A model generated the notes under the pieces. The model was not told the origin of the DNA. It was given only the letters and a program-made list of their open reading frames with translations, and did not search any database. Shown one piece after another: positions 18,012 to 25,746 of a DNA stretch of 48,170 bases (its first letter is position 1; each line of letters opens with the position of its first letter). This DNA is from Streptosporangium canum (GTDB lineage: Bacteria > Actinomycetota > Actinomycetes > Streptosporangiales > Streptosporangiaceae): the NCBI RefSeq assembly GCF_900113865.1, contig NZ_FOQY01000049.1:1-48170 (forward strand), in the 5' to 3' direction. The position numbers were made by a program, and so were the translations under genes.

Positions 18012-18195
18012 GGGCGCCTCCGGGTGTCTCTCGTCAACGGGCCGGGTGCTCGGCGGGTGGGAGGGACAGCCCCCGAAAAACTACAGAGAGTGATATCTGG
18101 CGATATTCAGGTCTCTTACCAGGACTTTTCCCCATGTCGTCGTTTGAGAACCGCTCCTTTCGGTAGTTAACCAGTTACACACGGGAGGCGAATCC
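18012..18195. promoter_or_regulatory. Divergent promoter region of glycan cluster
   Basis: The region between the two divergent arms of the glycan cluster is clearly AT-richer than its surroundings from 18080 to 18180. It contains a TTGAGA hexamer at 18144 with TTAACC 17 bases downstream and a GATAT direct repeat near 18091-18105. GGGAGG at 18183-18188 serves the downstream ATG at 18196. Exact promoter boxes are not certain. Confidence 0.4.
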
Positions 18196-18279
18196 ATGAG
18201 ATTTCTCGGGATAAACGCGATCTTCCATGACCCGGCGGCGGTGCTCGTGGTCGACGGGGAACTGCGGGTCCGGAGATGA
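18196..18279 (+). pseudogene. Carbamoyltransferase (NodU/CmcH type), gutted remnant
   Basis: A 27-codon frame with a strong Shine-Dalgarno. The product begins MRFLGINAIFHDPAAVLVVD, the unmistakable N-terminus of NodU/CmcH carbamoyltransferases (normally ~540-600 residues), and ends after seven more residues. Its TGA overlaps the ATG of the next gene (ATGA). Nearly the entire gene is absent while the start and coupling junction are kept. Confidence 0.75.
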
Positions 18280-19466
18280 TCGGCACCGTCCTCGTCGCCC
18301 GGCCGGGCAACGCGGGTGACGTCCTGCTGGCCGGGCCCGCCGTCCGCGCGGTCGCCGCGGGGGCCAGGGAGGTCGTGCTGCTGGCCGGGCCGCAGGGCCG
18401 TGCGGCGGCCGAGCTGCTGCCCGGCGTGTCCAGGGTGGTGGAGTGGCGGACGCCGTGGATCGACGCCAACCCGCCGCCGATGACCGGCCCGCACGCCCTG
18501 CGGCTGCTGAGGGCCGTTCAGGAGGTGGCACCCGAGCTGGCGCTGATCCTCACCTCCTTCCGCCAGTCGCCGCTGCCGCTGGCCCTGCTGCTGAGGCTGG
18601 CCGGGACGCCGAAGACCGCGGCCATCTGCGCCGACCACCCCGGCTCGCTGCTCGACGTGTGCCGCGTCGTCGACGAGGAGCTGGACGTGCCGGAGGCCGA
18701 GCGCATGCTCGGACTGGCCGGGGCCGCGGGGTTCGAGCTGCCGCCCGGCGACAGGGGAGCGCTCGCCGTACGGCGGCCGCTGCCCGAGGTGGGGCACCTG
18801 ACGGGGCCGCCCGGCTACGTGGTCGTGCACCCCGGGGTCTCCGCTCAGGCCAGGGCGTGGCCGGCGGAGAGCTGGACGAGGGCGGTCCACGACCTCGTCC
18901 GCGCGGGCTGGCGGGTCGTGGTGACCGGAGGCTCGGGCGAGCGCGCGCTCACCGCGCGGGTGGCCGGCGCGAGAAGGTCCGGCCTCTCCGGCCGGCCCGC
19001 CGTACCAGAGGGCTGGGAGGGTAGGGCGCCGGCCTCGGGCCTCGTGGAGGAGACGCGCCTCCTGCGCGGGGCCGTCCAGGAGACGTGTTCCATACCGGGG
19101 TCGGAGAGGGGAGGCGGGCCCGTCTGGGAATCCGTCACGGATCTGGGCGGAAGGACGACTTTCGCCGAGCTGGCGGCGGTGCTCGCCGGGGCGAGCGTGG
19201 TGGTCGTGGCCAACACCGGCCCCGCCCATCTCGCGGCGGCGGTCGGCACACCTGTGGTCAGCCTCTTCGCCCCCGTGGTCCCGGCCGCCCGCTGGGCGCC
19301 GTACGGCGTGCCGAGCGCGGTGCTGGGCGATCAGAACGCCGCCTGCCGGGGCAGCCGGGCCAGGGTGTGCCCGACCGCCGGCCATCCCTGCCTGTCGTCC
19401 GTGCCGAGCACCGACGTCGTCGAGGCCGTCAACCGCCTGGCGTTCACGAAGGAGGCCGTCCGTTGA
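18276..19466 (+). CDS. Glycosyltransferase family 9 (heptosyltransferase-like)
   Basis: A 396-residue GT9 protein. The N-terminal Rossmann domain opens with VLVARPGNAGDVLLAGPAV, and the C-terminal donor domain has VVVHPGVSAQARAWP and the VVVANTGPAHLAAAVGTPVVSLF signature. Between them, at residues ~231-288, is an irregular insert absent from typical members just before LGGRTTFAEL. It probably adds a heptose-type sugar to a surface glycan. ATG 18276 overlaps the carbamoyltransferase stop. The stop overlaps the TTG of the SDR remnant. Confidence 0.9.
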   Translation: MIGTVLVARPGNAGDVLLAGPAVRAVAAGAREVVLLAGPQGRAAAELLPGVSRVVEWRTPWIDANPPPMTGPHALRLLRAVQEVAPELALILTSFRQSPLPLALLLRLAGTPKTAAICADHPGSLLDVCRVVDEELDVPEAERMLGLAGAAGFELPPGDRGALAVRRPLPEVGHLTGPPGYVVVHPGVSAQARAWPAESWTRAVHDLVRAGWRVVVTGGSGERALTARVAGARRSGLSGRPAVPEGWEGRAPASGLVEETRLLRGAVQETCSIPGSERGGGPVWESVTDLGGRTTFAELAAVLAGASVVVVANTGPAHLAAAVGTPVVSLFAPVVPAARWAPYGVPSAVLGDQNAACRGSRARVCPTAGHPCLSSVPSTDVVEAVNRLAFTKEAVR

Positions 19467-19645
19467 GGACCGTCTTGACATCGAAGCAGGCGAGTCCCCT
19501 CGCCGCGGGCGTCCGGCCGCCGGCCGCCGACGTCAACCCGCCCGAGGACGTGGCCGCGACCGTCGTGTTCGCCCTCGGCCGGCCGGTGGGCTGCGAGATC
19601 GGGGAGCTGGTCGTCTGCCCCGCCACGGAGACGTCATGGCCGTGA
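19463..19645 (+). pseudogene. Short-chain dehydrogenase, gutted remnant
   Basis: Starts at TTG 19463, which overlaps the GT9 stop (TTGA) and follows GGAGG. The first ~6 residues (LRTVLT) fit the first beta strand of an SDR. The last ~33 (PEDVAATVVFALGRP, then GELVVCPATETSWP) fit the C-terminus of the clavaldehyde-dehydrogenase-like SDR group. The Gly-rich NAD motif and the YxxxK catalytic pair are absent, so about 180 residues are missing. Confidence 0.65.
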
Positions 19646-19661
19646 CGAGCCGGAACCCGGC

Positions 19662-20891
19662 GTGACCGCGGGCGGACGGACGGCGGCCGGAGGGCCGCCG
19701 GTGATGGTGGTGCTGCGCGGGCTCGGCCTCGGTGACCTGCTCACCGCGGTCCCGGCGCTGCGGGCGCTGCGCCGCGCCCATCCCGGTCACCGGATCGTGC
19801 TGGCCGCGCCCGCCTCTCTGGCGCCCCTGGTGCCGCTGATCGGCGCGGTGGACGGACTGCTCGACGTGTCGGGGCCGGGACCGGTCCCGCTCGGCGTGGC
19901 CCCCGACATCGCGGTCAACCTGCACGGCAGGGGTCCGCAGAGCCTCGCCGCGCTGCGCCGTACCGGCCCGGGACGGCTGCTCACCCACGCTCATCCCGAC
20001 TTCCCGGAGGTGCCGGGGCCGCCCTGGCGGGGGGACGCGCACGAGGTCCGGCGCTGGTGCGACCTGCTCGGCTGGTACGGCGTCGCGGCCGATCCGGGCG
20101 ATCTGGAGCTGGAGGTCCCTCCGGGCTGGGAGCCGCCGCCCGTCGCCCGCCTGTGGGCGGCCGGCCCGGCGCCGGAGCCCGTCTCCGCATCGGAGCCCGA
20201 GCCGGCCGCCGTCGACTCCGGGGCGGCCGGTCCGGGATCGGAGGGCTTCCCGCCCGGCGCGGGTCCGGGGCCGTATGCCTCTCCGCCCGATCGGCCCGAT
20301 CGGCCCGATCGGCCCGATCCGCCCGATCGGCCCGCGCCGGCCGCGTGCCGGGCCCCGGCCGGTCGCGGGGCGGCCCGTCCGGGACCGAGGGTTCCCCGGT
20401 CCAGGCGGCCCGCGCCGGTCGTCCTCCATCCGGGGGCCGCCGCCCCGGCCAGGCGCTGGCCGCCGGAGCGGTTCGCGCTGGTCTCCCTCGCGCTGCGGCA
20501 GGCCGGGCACGAGGTGGTGATCACGGGGAGCGCCGGGGAGCGGGTGCTCGCCGAGCAGGTGGCCTCCCTCGCCTGCCTGCCGGAGGCGTGCGTGCTCGCC
20601 GGGCGCACCGGCCTGCGCGACCTGGTCGCCCTGGTGGCCCGGGCCCGGCTGGTCGTCTGCGGCGACACCGGAGTGGCCCATCTCGCGAGCGCGCTCGCCA
20701 CCCCCTCGGTGGTGCTGTTCGGGCCCGTCTCACCCGCCCTGTGGGGACCACCCCACGGTCCGCACGTGGCCCTGTGGGCGGGGCGCTCCGGCGACCCCCA
20801 CGGTGACCTGCCCGATGAGGGCCTGCTGGAAATCGGCGTCCTGGAAGTCCTCGACGCCGCCGTCAATCTGCTGGAGGTAGGCGTCCGATGA
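19662..20891 (+). CDS. Glycosyltransferase family 9 with low-complexity linker
   Basis: The second GT9 enzyme of the cluster has 409 residues. The N-domain has MVVLRGLGLGDLLTAVPALRALR. The C-domain has PVVLHPGAAAPARRWP, EVVITGSAGER and VVCGDTGVAHLASALATPSVVLFGP. The linker at residues ~166-246 is Pro/Gly/Ala-rich and contains a DRP tripeptide repeat. The GTG start at 19662 lies 16 bases after the SDR remnant, and the stop overlaps the next ATG (ATGA). Probably a heptosyl- or related transferase in surface glycan assembly. Confidence 0.88.
   Translation: MTAGGRTAAGGPPVMVVLRGLGLGDLLTAVPALRALRRAHPGHRIVLAAPASLAPLVPLIGAVDGLLDVSGPGPVPLGVAPDIAVNLHGRGPQSLAALRRTGPGRLLTHAHPDFPEVPGPPWRGDAHEVRRWCDLLGWYGVAADPGDLELEVPPGWEPPPVARLWAAGPAPEPVSASEPEPAAVDSGAAGPGSEGFPPGAGPGPYASPPDRPDRPDRPDPPDRPAPAACRAPAGRGAARPGPRVPRSRRPAPVVLHPGAAAPARRWPPERFALVSLALRQAGHEVVITGSAGERVLAEQVASLACLPEACVLAGRTGLRDLVALVARARLVVCGDTGVAHLASALATPSVVLFGPVSPALWGPPHGPHVALWAGRSGDPHGDLPDEGLLEIGVLEVLDAAVNLLEVGVR
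20283..20337. repeat. 9-bp tandem repeat in GT9 linker
   Basis: About six head-to-tail units of CCCGATCGG (one variant unit, CCCGATCCG). They encode a repeated Asp-Arg-Pro on the plus strand. Confidence 0.9.
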
Positions 20892-21859
20892 ACACGCGAT
20901 GGGTGGTGGTGACCGGCGGAGCCGGCTTCCTGGGGTCGTACCTGTGTGAACGCCTCCTCGCCGAGGGGGCCGGGGTGGTCTGCATGGACAACTTCCTGAC
21001 CGGCTCCCCCCGCAACGTCGAGCACCTGATCGGCCGGGCCGCGTTCCGGCTGGTCGAGTGCGACCTCACCGGCTTCGTCCACGTGCCCGGCGACGTGGAC
21101 CTGGTGCTCCACTTCGCCTCGGCGGCCTCGCCCGCCGACTACCTGCGCCATCCGATAGAGACGCTCAAGGTGGGCAGCCTCGGCACGCTGCACGCGCTCG
21201 GGCTGGCCAGGGAGAAGGACGCCCGGTTCGTCCTGGCCTCCACCAGCGAGGTGTACGGCGACCCGCTGGAGCACCCGCAGCGGGAGAGTTACTGGGGCAA
21301 CGTCAACCCGGTGGGGCCGCGGAGCGTGTACGACGAGGCCAAGCGTTTCGCCGAGTCGCTGACCACGGCCTACCGCAACTCCCACCGGGCCGACACCGCG
21401 ATCGTGCGGATCTTCAACACCTACGGGCCGAGGATGCGGCCCCACGACGGCCGGGCCATCCCCACCTTCATCCGCCAGGCCCTGCACGGCGAGCCGATCA
21501 CCGTGACCGGTGACGGCGGGCAGACCCGCTCCATCTGTTACGTGGACGACACGATCGAGGGGATCCTCGCCCTGACCGACAGCGGGTTCGAGGGACCGGT
21601 CAACATCGGCAACCCGGCGGAGCTGACCATGCTCACCCTCGCCGAGACGATCCGCGATCTGACCGGCTCGGACTCGCCGATCCACTTCATCGACCGTCCC
21701 GCCGAGGACCCGGAGGTCCGCCGCCCCGACACCTCGCTGGCCGCCTCCCGCCTGGGCTGGACGCCGAAGGTGGACGTCGTCGACGGGCTGAGCCGTACCA
21801 TCTCCTGGTTCGCCGAAGAGCTTCAGGGCCGCCGTGAAAGCGCCGAATCGAGCAGGTGA
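20888..21859 (+). CDS. NAD-dependent epimerase/dehydratase (UDP-glucuronate decarboxylase-like)
   Basis: An extended SDR of 323 residues with GGAGFLGSYL at the N-terminus (NAD binding), STSEVYGDPLEHPQ, and the catalytic YDEAK with upstream Ser/Thr. GPRSVYDEAKR and the PADYLRHPIETLKVGSLGT segment are characteristic of the UXS (UDP-xylose synthase) group, so it probably makes a nucleotide sugar for the neighbouring transferases. ATG overlaps the GT9 stop. Other nucleotide-sugar epimerase activities are possible. Confidence 0.9.
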   Translation: MNTRWVVVTGGAGFLGSYLCERLLAEGAGVVCMDNFLTGSPRNVEHLIGRAAFRLVECDLTGFVHVPGDVDLVLHFASAASPADYLRHPIETLKVGSLGTLHALGLAREKDARFVLASTSEVYGDPLEHPQRESYWGNVNPVGPRSVYDEAKRFAESLTTAYRNSHRADTAIVRIFNTYGPRMRPHDGRAIPTFIRQALHGEPITVTGDGGQTRSICYVDDTIEGILALTDSGFEGPVNIGNPAELTMLTLAETIRDLTGSDSPIHFIDRPAEDPEVRRPDTSLAASRLGWTPKVDVVDGLSRTISWFAEELQGRRESAESSR

Positions 21860-21904
21860 ACCAGTGTCCGCAGACGCGTCGGAACCGTTCGGCAGGCCGG
21901 TCGG

Positions 21905-22063
21905 GTGGACTCGCTCTCACACGTGACGGTGGTGGTGGTCACCCGGAACCGCCGCCGTGACCTGGAACGCTCGCTACCGCGCCACGAGTGCCCCGTCATC
22001 CTGCTCGACAACGGTTCCACGGACGGCAGGCCCTGGTCCGGCGGCGGTTCCCGCACATCCCGA
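21905..22063 (+). pseudogene. GT2 glycosyltransferase, N-terminal remnant
   Basis: From GTG 21905 the product reads SHVTVVVVTRNRRRDLERSL and then VILLDNGSTDG, the first strand and the nucleotide-binding DxGS region of a GT2 glycosyltransferase. After Gly-Ser-Thr-Asp-Gly the frame is lost. The continuation (ALVRRRFPHI) lies in another frame for about ten codons, then all resemblance ends. The gene is thus frameshifted and truncated. Confidence 0.65.
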
Positions 22064-22176
22064 AGTGGACGGCGCCGGGATCCCCCCTGGTTAGTGAATC
22101 GTGCCCCGAGGGCGGACAATCGGCTCCGGCGTTCCGACAGACCGGGACGTCGGAGACGGACTGATGAGGAGAGACC

Positions 22177-22386
22177 GTGCCGGCCACATCCCCCCGGCCA
22201 CCGCGTGCCGACGCGCGACACGACCGCGATCGGCCGCTCGATCCGTTGACGGAGGGCCTGCGCCGCCACGCCGCCGCCACGCCGGAGGCGCCGGCCCTGC
22301 GCCGCCGCGCCGCCGCCACGCCGGAGGCACCGGCCGCGCCGCGTGCGCGCGACGCCTTCCCGGCGAGCAGGGAAGGCGACCGATGA
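22177..22386 (+). CDS. Possible small protein with 13-residue duplication
   Basis: A 69-codon frame from GTG 22177 with a good GAGGAGA Shine-Dalgarno. Its stop overlaps the ATG of the P1 peptidase (ATGA). It contains a 13-residue direct duplication (AAATPEAPA repeated; 39 bp at DNA level, from about 22272). The sequence is Ala/Pro/Arg-rich with no recognised family. It may be a decayed leader of the peptidase gene or non-coding. Confidence 0.3.
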   Translation: MPATSPRPPRADARHDRDRPLDPLTEGLRRHAAATPEAPALRRRAAATPEAPAAPRARDAFPASREGDR

Positions 22387-23429
22387 GCCTGACGGGGCGC
22401 GGTCACCGGGCGCGCGACCTCGGGATCGTGATCGGCGAGCATGAGCCGGGCGAGCACAACGCCATCACCGACGTGCCCGGCGTACGTGTCGGGCACTGCA
22501 CCGTCCTGCGGGAGCCCGCCATCCGCACCGGCGTGACCGCGATCGTCCCCGGCGACGTCGGCCCGCACGCGCCGTTGCCGGCGGGCATGTTCGCCGGCAA
22601 CGGGCACGGCAAGCTGGTCGGCGCCACCCAGCTGGCCGAGCTCGGGCTGATCGAGGCGCCCGTCGTGCTCACCGCGACGCTGTCGGCGTTCCGGGCGGCC
22701 GACGCGGTGGTGAGCTGGATGCTGGCGCGGCCGGACTGCGCGGACGTGCGGACCTTCAACCCGGTCGTGGGGGAGTGCAACGACGGCTACCTGTCGGACA
22801 TCCGCGCCCGTCCGCTCGGCGAGGCGCAGGTGCTGGCGGCCATCGACGGCGCGGCGCCGGGGCCGGTGCCGGAGGGATGCGTCGGAGCGGGAACCGGCAC
22901 CGGCGCCCTGGGATTCAAGGCGGGCGTCGGCACGGCCTCCCGGGTGCTCGACCTGGCGGACGGGCCGGTCACCCTCGGCGCGCTGGTGCAGGCGAACTTC
23001 GGCGGCACGCTGCGCGTCCTCGGCTCCACGGTCACGCCGGCCTCCCTGGGGCTGGCCGAGCCCGCTGCCCCGGACGTGGGATCGTGCATGGTCGTCCTGG
23101 CGACCGACGCGCCTCTCGACTCCCGCCGGCTCACCCGCCTGGCACGGCGTGCGGTGTTCGCGCTGGGACGGGTCGGCGCCTCCTACAGCCACGGCAGCGG
23201 GGACTACGGCATCGCCTTCTCGGTCCGGACGGACGGCGCGCCGCTGCCGGACACGACGTTGAGCCCGCTGTTCGAGGCGGCGCTCGACGTCGTCGAGGAG
23301 GCCGTCCTGAACTCGCTGTTCACCGCGACGACCATGACGGGTGTGGACGGGCGCACCCTGCACGCGATACCGCTGCCCCGCCTCATGAAACTCCTGGGCC
23401 GGAGCGGGCCGCCTCTCCCGGGAGACTGA
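22383..23429 (+). CDS. P1-family peptidase (DmpA / L-aminopeptidase D-esterase type)
   Basis: A 348-residue Ntn-hydrolase-like peptidase of the DmpA family. Seen: NAITDVPGVRVGHCTV at the N-terminus, GNGHGKLVGATQLAELG, FNPVVGECNDGYL, and GSCMVVLATDAPL near residue 235, where autocleavage before the Ser makes the nucleophile of the beta subunit. Such enzymes release N-terminal residues or hydrolyse amino-acid esters; the natural substrate is uncertain. ATG 22383 follows GGGAAGG. Confidence 0.92.
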   Translation: MSLTGRGHRARDLGIVIGEHEPGEHNAITDVPGVRVGHCTVLREPAIRTGVTAIVPGDVGPHAPLPAGMFAGNGHGKLVGATQLAELGLIEAPVVLTATLSAFRAADAVVSWMLARPDCADVRTFNPVVGECNDGYLSDIRARPLGEAQVLAAIDGAAPGPVPEGCVGAGTGTGALGFKAGVGTASRVLDLADGPVTLGALVQANFGGTLRVLGSTVTPASLGLAEPAAPDVGSCMVVLATDAPLDSRRLTRLARRAVFALGRVGASYSHGSGDYGIAFSVRTDGAPLPDTTLSPLFEAALDVVEEAVLNSLFTATTMTGVDGRTLHAIPLPRLMKLLGRSGPPLPGD

Positions 23430-23515
23430 AGGCCGCGCCCTCCGAGGCCGGCGCCCCTCCGGCGGACGCCGTCCCGCCCGGAGGGGCGTCCGGCCTCCCG
23501 GTGACGAGGGCCGCT

Positions 23516-24097
23516 CTAGGCGGGGGAGCGGCCGAGCATGGCGAGGATCCGGTCGAAGCGGTCCGCGTCCTCGGCGATGACCAGGCCGGGCTGGAACGCG
23601 GCACCCGGCCTGCGACGTCGTCCGTCGTCCGGGACGGCCCGGGCGATCGGCCAGGCGGCCTCCACCAGCTCCGGCTCCGCCGTGAACGCGACGCCGAGCG
23701 ACTGGGCGACGTCCCAGCCGTGCACCAGGTAGTCGATGAAGTGAAAGCCGATGGCCTGTGCCGCGGGGAACGTCAGGTCTTTGCCGAACTCGGGCAGCGC
23801 GAACTCGCGATCCAGCACGCCGTCCTGCGCGAACGCGGTCGTCACGCGTTCGGCGGCCGCGGCGTAGGCCGAGAGGGCGTCGTCACCCGCCGGCTCCACC
23901 CGCCACGCCGCCAGGTCGGCTCCGGCCCCCTCCGCCGCGGCGGCGAAACCATGGTGCTGGGCGGTCATGTGGGCGAGCAGATCGGCCAGCGTCCAGCCCG
24001 CGCACGGCGTGGGCCGGCCGAGGTCCTCGGCCGCCGCCTTGGCGACCAGGTCCACGCTCGCGCGCACCGCACGCCTGTCCAGTTCCCGGATGTCCAT
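23516..24097 (-). CDS. TIGR03086-type metal-binding (DinB-fold) protein
   Basis: A 193-residue maleylpyruvate-isomerase-N-terminal/TIGR03086 protein. It has DLGRPTPCAGWTLADLLAHMTAQHHGF (residues ~26-52, with the ligand His) and DYLVHGWDVAQSLG (a second ligand His). It is likely a mycothiol-dependent or metal-binding enzyme. It is transcribed divergently from the MarR gene, 79 bp apart, so MarR probably regulates it. Confidence 0.88.
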   Translation of the reverse strand: MDIRELDRRAVRASVDLVAKAAAEDLGRPTPCAGWTLADLLAHMTAQHHGFAAAAEGAGADLAAWRVEPAGDDALSAYAAAAERVTTAFAQDGVLDREFALPEFGKDLTFPAAQAIGFHFIDYLVHGWDVAQSLGVAFTAEPELVEAAWPIARAVPDDGRRRRPGAAFQPGLVIAEDADRFDRILAMLGRSPA

Positions 24098-24111
24098 GAA
24101 CGACCTCTCGT

Positions 24112-24155
24112 ATTGATAAGCTCATGCCTATCATCTGCATCCGCATATCATCTGT
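24112..24155. promoter_or_regulatory. MarR operator region with repeated TATCATCTG
   Basis: The AT-rich 79-bp space between the divergent DinB-type and MarR genes holds two direct copies of TATCATCTG (24129-24137, 24146-24154; 17 bp apart) and a TGATA/TATCA inverted pair (24115-24133). It is a likely MarR binding region. Confidence 0.5.
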
Positions 24156-24176
24156 CAATGCGTATAGTGGGATGCC

Positions 24177-24614
24177 GTGACCGATCGTCCCGACCTCGCC
24201 GCGATGATCAGCCCGCTGAGCCGGGCGCTCATCGACGCCGAGCTGCCCGTACTGCACGAGCACGGCCTGTCGATGTGGGCCTACTCGGTCCTGCTCGCGC
24301 TGGACGAACGGCCGTTGCGGACCCAGGCCGCGCTCGCGGAGGCCATCGGCGCGGACAAGACCCGCATCATCGGATACCTCGACGACCTTCAGCGCAAAGG
24401 CCTCATCGAGCGGACCCCCGACCCCGCCGACCGGCGCGTCCGCGTCCTGTCGTTGACCGCCGAAGGCCGCCGCGTACGCGACTCCGCGCAGGCGGGCATC
24501 CGGCGCAAGGAAGAACGCCTGCTGGCACGCCTCTCCCCCGAGGACCGGCGCGGTTTCCTGCGTGCGCTGCGGACGCTCGCCGCCCTGCCCCCCGAAGAGA
24601 TCGCAGGCGCCTGA
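24177..24614 (+). CDS. MarR-family transcriptional regulator
   Basis: A 145-residue winged-helix MarR protein with TQAALAEAIGADKTRIIGYLDDLQRKGLIERTPDPADRRVRVLSLT spanning the HTH and wing (residues ~50-95), including the conserved DxRxR of the wing. Homodimeric repressor; ligand unknown. GTG start. It is divergent from the DinB-type gene at 23516-24097. Confidence 0.92.
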   Translation: MTDRPDLAAMISPLSRALIDAELPVLHEHGLSMWAYSVLLALDERPLRTQAALAEAIGADKTRIIGYLDDLQRKGLIERTPDPADRRVRVLSLTAEGRRVRDSAQAGIRRKEERLLARLSPEDRRGFLRALRTLAALPPEEIAGA

Positions 24615-24898
24615 CCACGTAGTCCCGCGATCCATCCCAGCCGTGTGGACCCCGCGGCAGAGCTCGCCGCCTGAGCTCCGTGATGACCGGCCACGGAAAC
24701 CCGTCATCACCTGGCGTCTCTCGCGGGTTGCCGCGGCAACTTCGGGAGGCGCGGCGTCACAGGGGTCACTGCGGCGTCGGCGGGACCAACGTCAAGCCAG
24801 GTGACCCGTCCGAGTGGGCCGCCTGTCAGACGGGGCTGGTTCCCCTGCGGAACGGAAGCTCGACCACTCGACCTGTCGGTGGGTGAACTTCCGAGCTA
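24615..24898. other. Non-coding stretch with possible hairpin
   Basis: No convincing gene. It contains GTGATGAC (24680-24687) and GTCATCAC (24703-24710) as a perfect 8-bp inverted pair, a possible terminator for the MarR gene, and a 14-bp palindrome GTTGCCGCGGCAAC at 24727-24740. The remainder precedes the toxin-antitoxin promoter. Confidence 0.4.
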
Positions 24899-24919
24899 TT
24901 TACTACTTCGAGTAGTAAA
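24899..24919. promoter_or_regulatory. Toxin-antitoxin operator/promoter palindrome
   Basis: Perfect 9-bp arms TTTACTACT / AGTAGTAAA around TCG, ending 8 bases ahead of the antitoxin ATG. The right arm contains a TAGTAA -10-like hexamer. There is no Shine-Dalgarno before the ATG, which suggests a leaderless transcript starting at or next to the ATG, with the palindrome covering the core promoter. Confidence 0.75.
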
Positions 24920-24927
24920 CTAGTCGC

Positions 24928-25239
24928 ATGAGTGCACCTGAGCGGGAGTTCGCCCCGGGGGCCGGTCCGGCGGCCAAGGTCAGTGTCTCCTTGCGTGCGG
25001 GGAACATCCAGGCGGTCAGGGAACGCGTTGGAGCGCGCGGGTTCTCCGCCTATGTCGATGCCGCGGTTGAACGTCAGATCGAGCGGGATCTCCTGGAGGA
25101 GGCGCTTCAGGCTAATGAGGCTGCCCGTGGGCCGATTCCGCAGGGATTGCGGGATGAGGCGGCGGAGCTGTTTCGGAGCGTGAAGTCCGCACCCGAGCTT
25201 CAGGAAGAGGGCGGATGGCACGCGCACGAAGCAAGCTGA
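24928..25239 (+). CDS. Antitoxin of PIN-type toxin-antitoxin pair
   Basis: A 103-residue protein. The middle (KVSVSLRAGNIQAVRERVGARGFSAYVDAAVERQIERD) fits a ribbon-helix-helix-like DNA-binding region, and the C-terminal half is acidic and helical, suited to wrapping a toxin. It overlaps the PIN-domain gene by 25 bp, the standard antitoxin-first order. The palindrome upstream is its likely autoregulatory site. Exact antitoxin family not recognised. Confidence 0.8.
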   Translation: MSAPEREFAPGAGPAAKVSVSLRAGNIQAVRERVGARGFSAYVDAAVERQIERDLLEEALQANEAARGPIPQGLRDEAAELFRSVKSAPELQEEGGWHAHEAS

Positions 25240-25631
25240 GCGCGGGCACCGTGGTCCTCGACTGCGAAGGTCTCGTCAGGTGGTGCGAGGCCGATCAGAG
25301 GGTGACCGCGATCGTGCGGGGAGCTCAGGACAACGACTTCCGGGTCGTCGTCAGCGCGATGACGCCGATTGAGGCTCAGGACGTCCGGGTGAAGAGCGAT
25401 CGCCTCAGATGGCATCTGTCCCGGCTGAAGGTCGAGCCGGTGACCGAGGATATCTGCGCGCGGGCGATCGAGCTTCTGCGTGATGCCCGGCTGCATGGTC
25501 ACAAGTACGCCATTGATGCCGTGGTGGCTGCTACTGCCCTGCGTGCGGTCAGGCCGGTGATCGTCATCACCTCCGATGAGGACGACATGTACAAGCTCTG
25601 TGGGAAAACCGTCAAGGTTGTCGGAGTCTGA
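25215..25631 (+). CDS. PIN-domain toxin (VapC-like ribonuclease)
   Basis: A 138-residue PIN domain. The acidic catalytic set is visible: D in TVVLDCEGL, E in AMTPIEAQDV, D in KYAIDAVVAATAL and D in VITSDEDDMYKL. Such toxins are Mg-dependent endoribonucleases, often of tRNA or rRNA, held inactive by the antitoxin. The ATG is preceded by GAGGGCGG inside the antitoxin gene. Target unknown. Confidence 0.87.
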   Translation: MARARSKLSAGTVVLDCEGLVRWCEADQRVTAIVRGAQDNDFRVVVSAMTPIEAQDVRVKSDRLRWHLSRLKVEPVTEDICARAIELLRDARLHGHKYAIDAVVAATALRAVRPVIVITSDEDDMYKLCGKTVKVVGV

Positions 25632-25746
25632 GGCTCACCGGCCACTTGGCGATGCACGGTGGCCGGCACCGGAGTCGCGTGCCCAGTCCGCCTGACCTCC
25701 GGCGATGCGCGGACCTGGGGTGAGTTTTCCAGGTGTCCACATACAG

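Noticed and set aside
18081..19481. 466-codon minus-strand frame
   Set aside because: Antisense of the GT9 gene; composition rich in Arg, Gly and His with no family resemblance.
19991..21685. 564-codon minus-strand frame over GT9 and epimerase
   Set aside because: Shadow of two well supported plus-strand genes.
16840..22063. Secondary-metabolite gene cluster
   Set aside because: Glycosyltransferases, epimerase and carbamoyltransferase are present, but no scaffold-building enzymes. Surface glycan assembly explains the set better.
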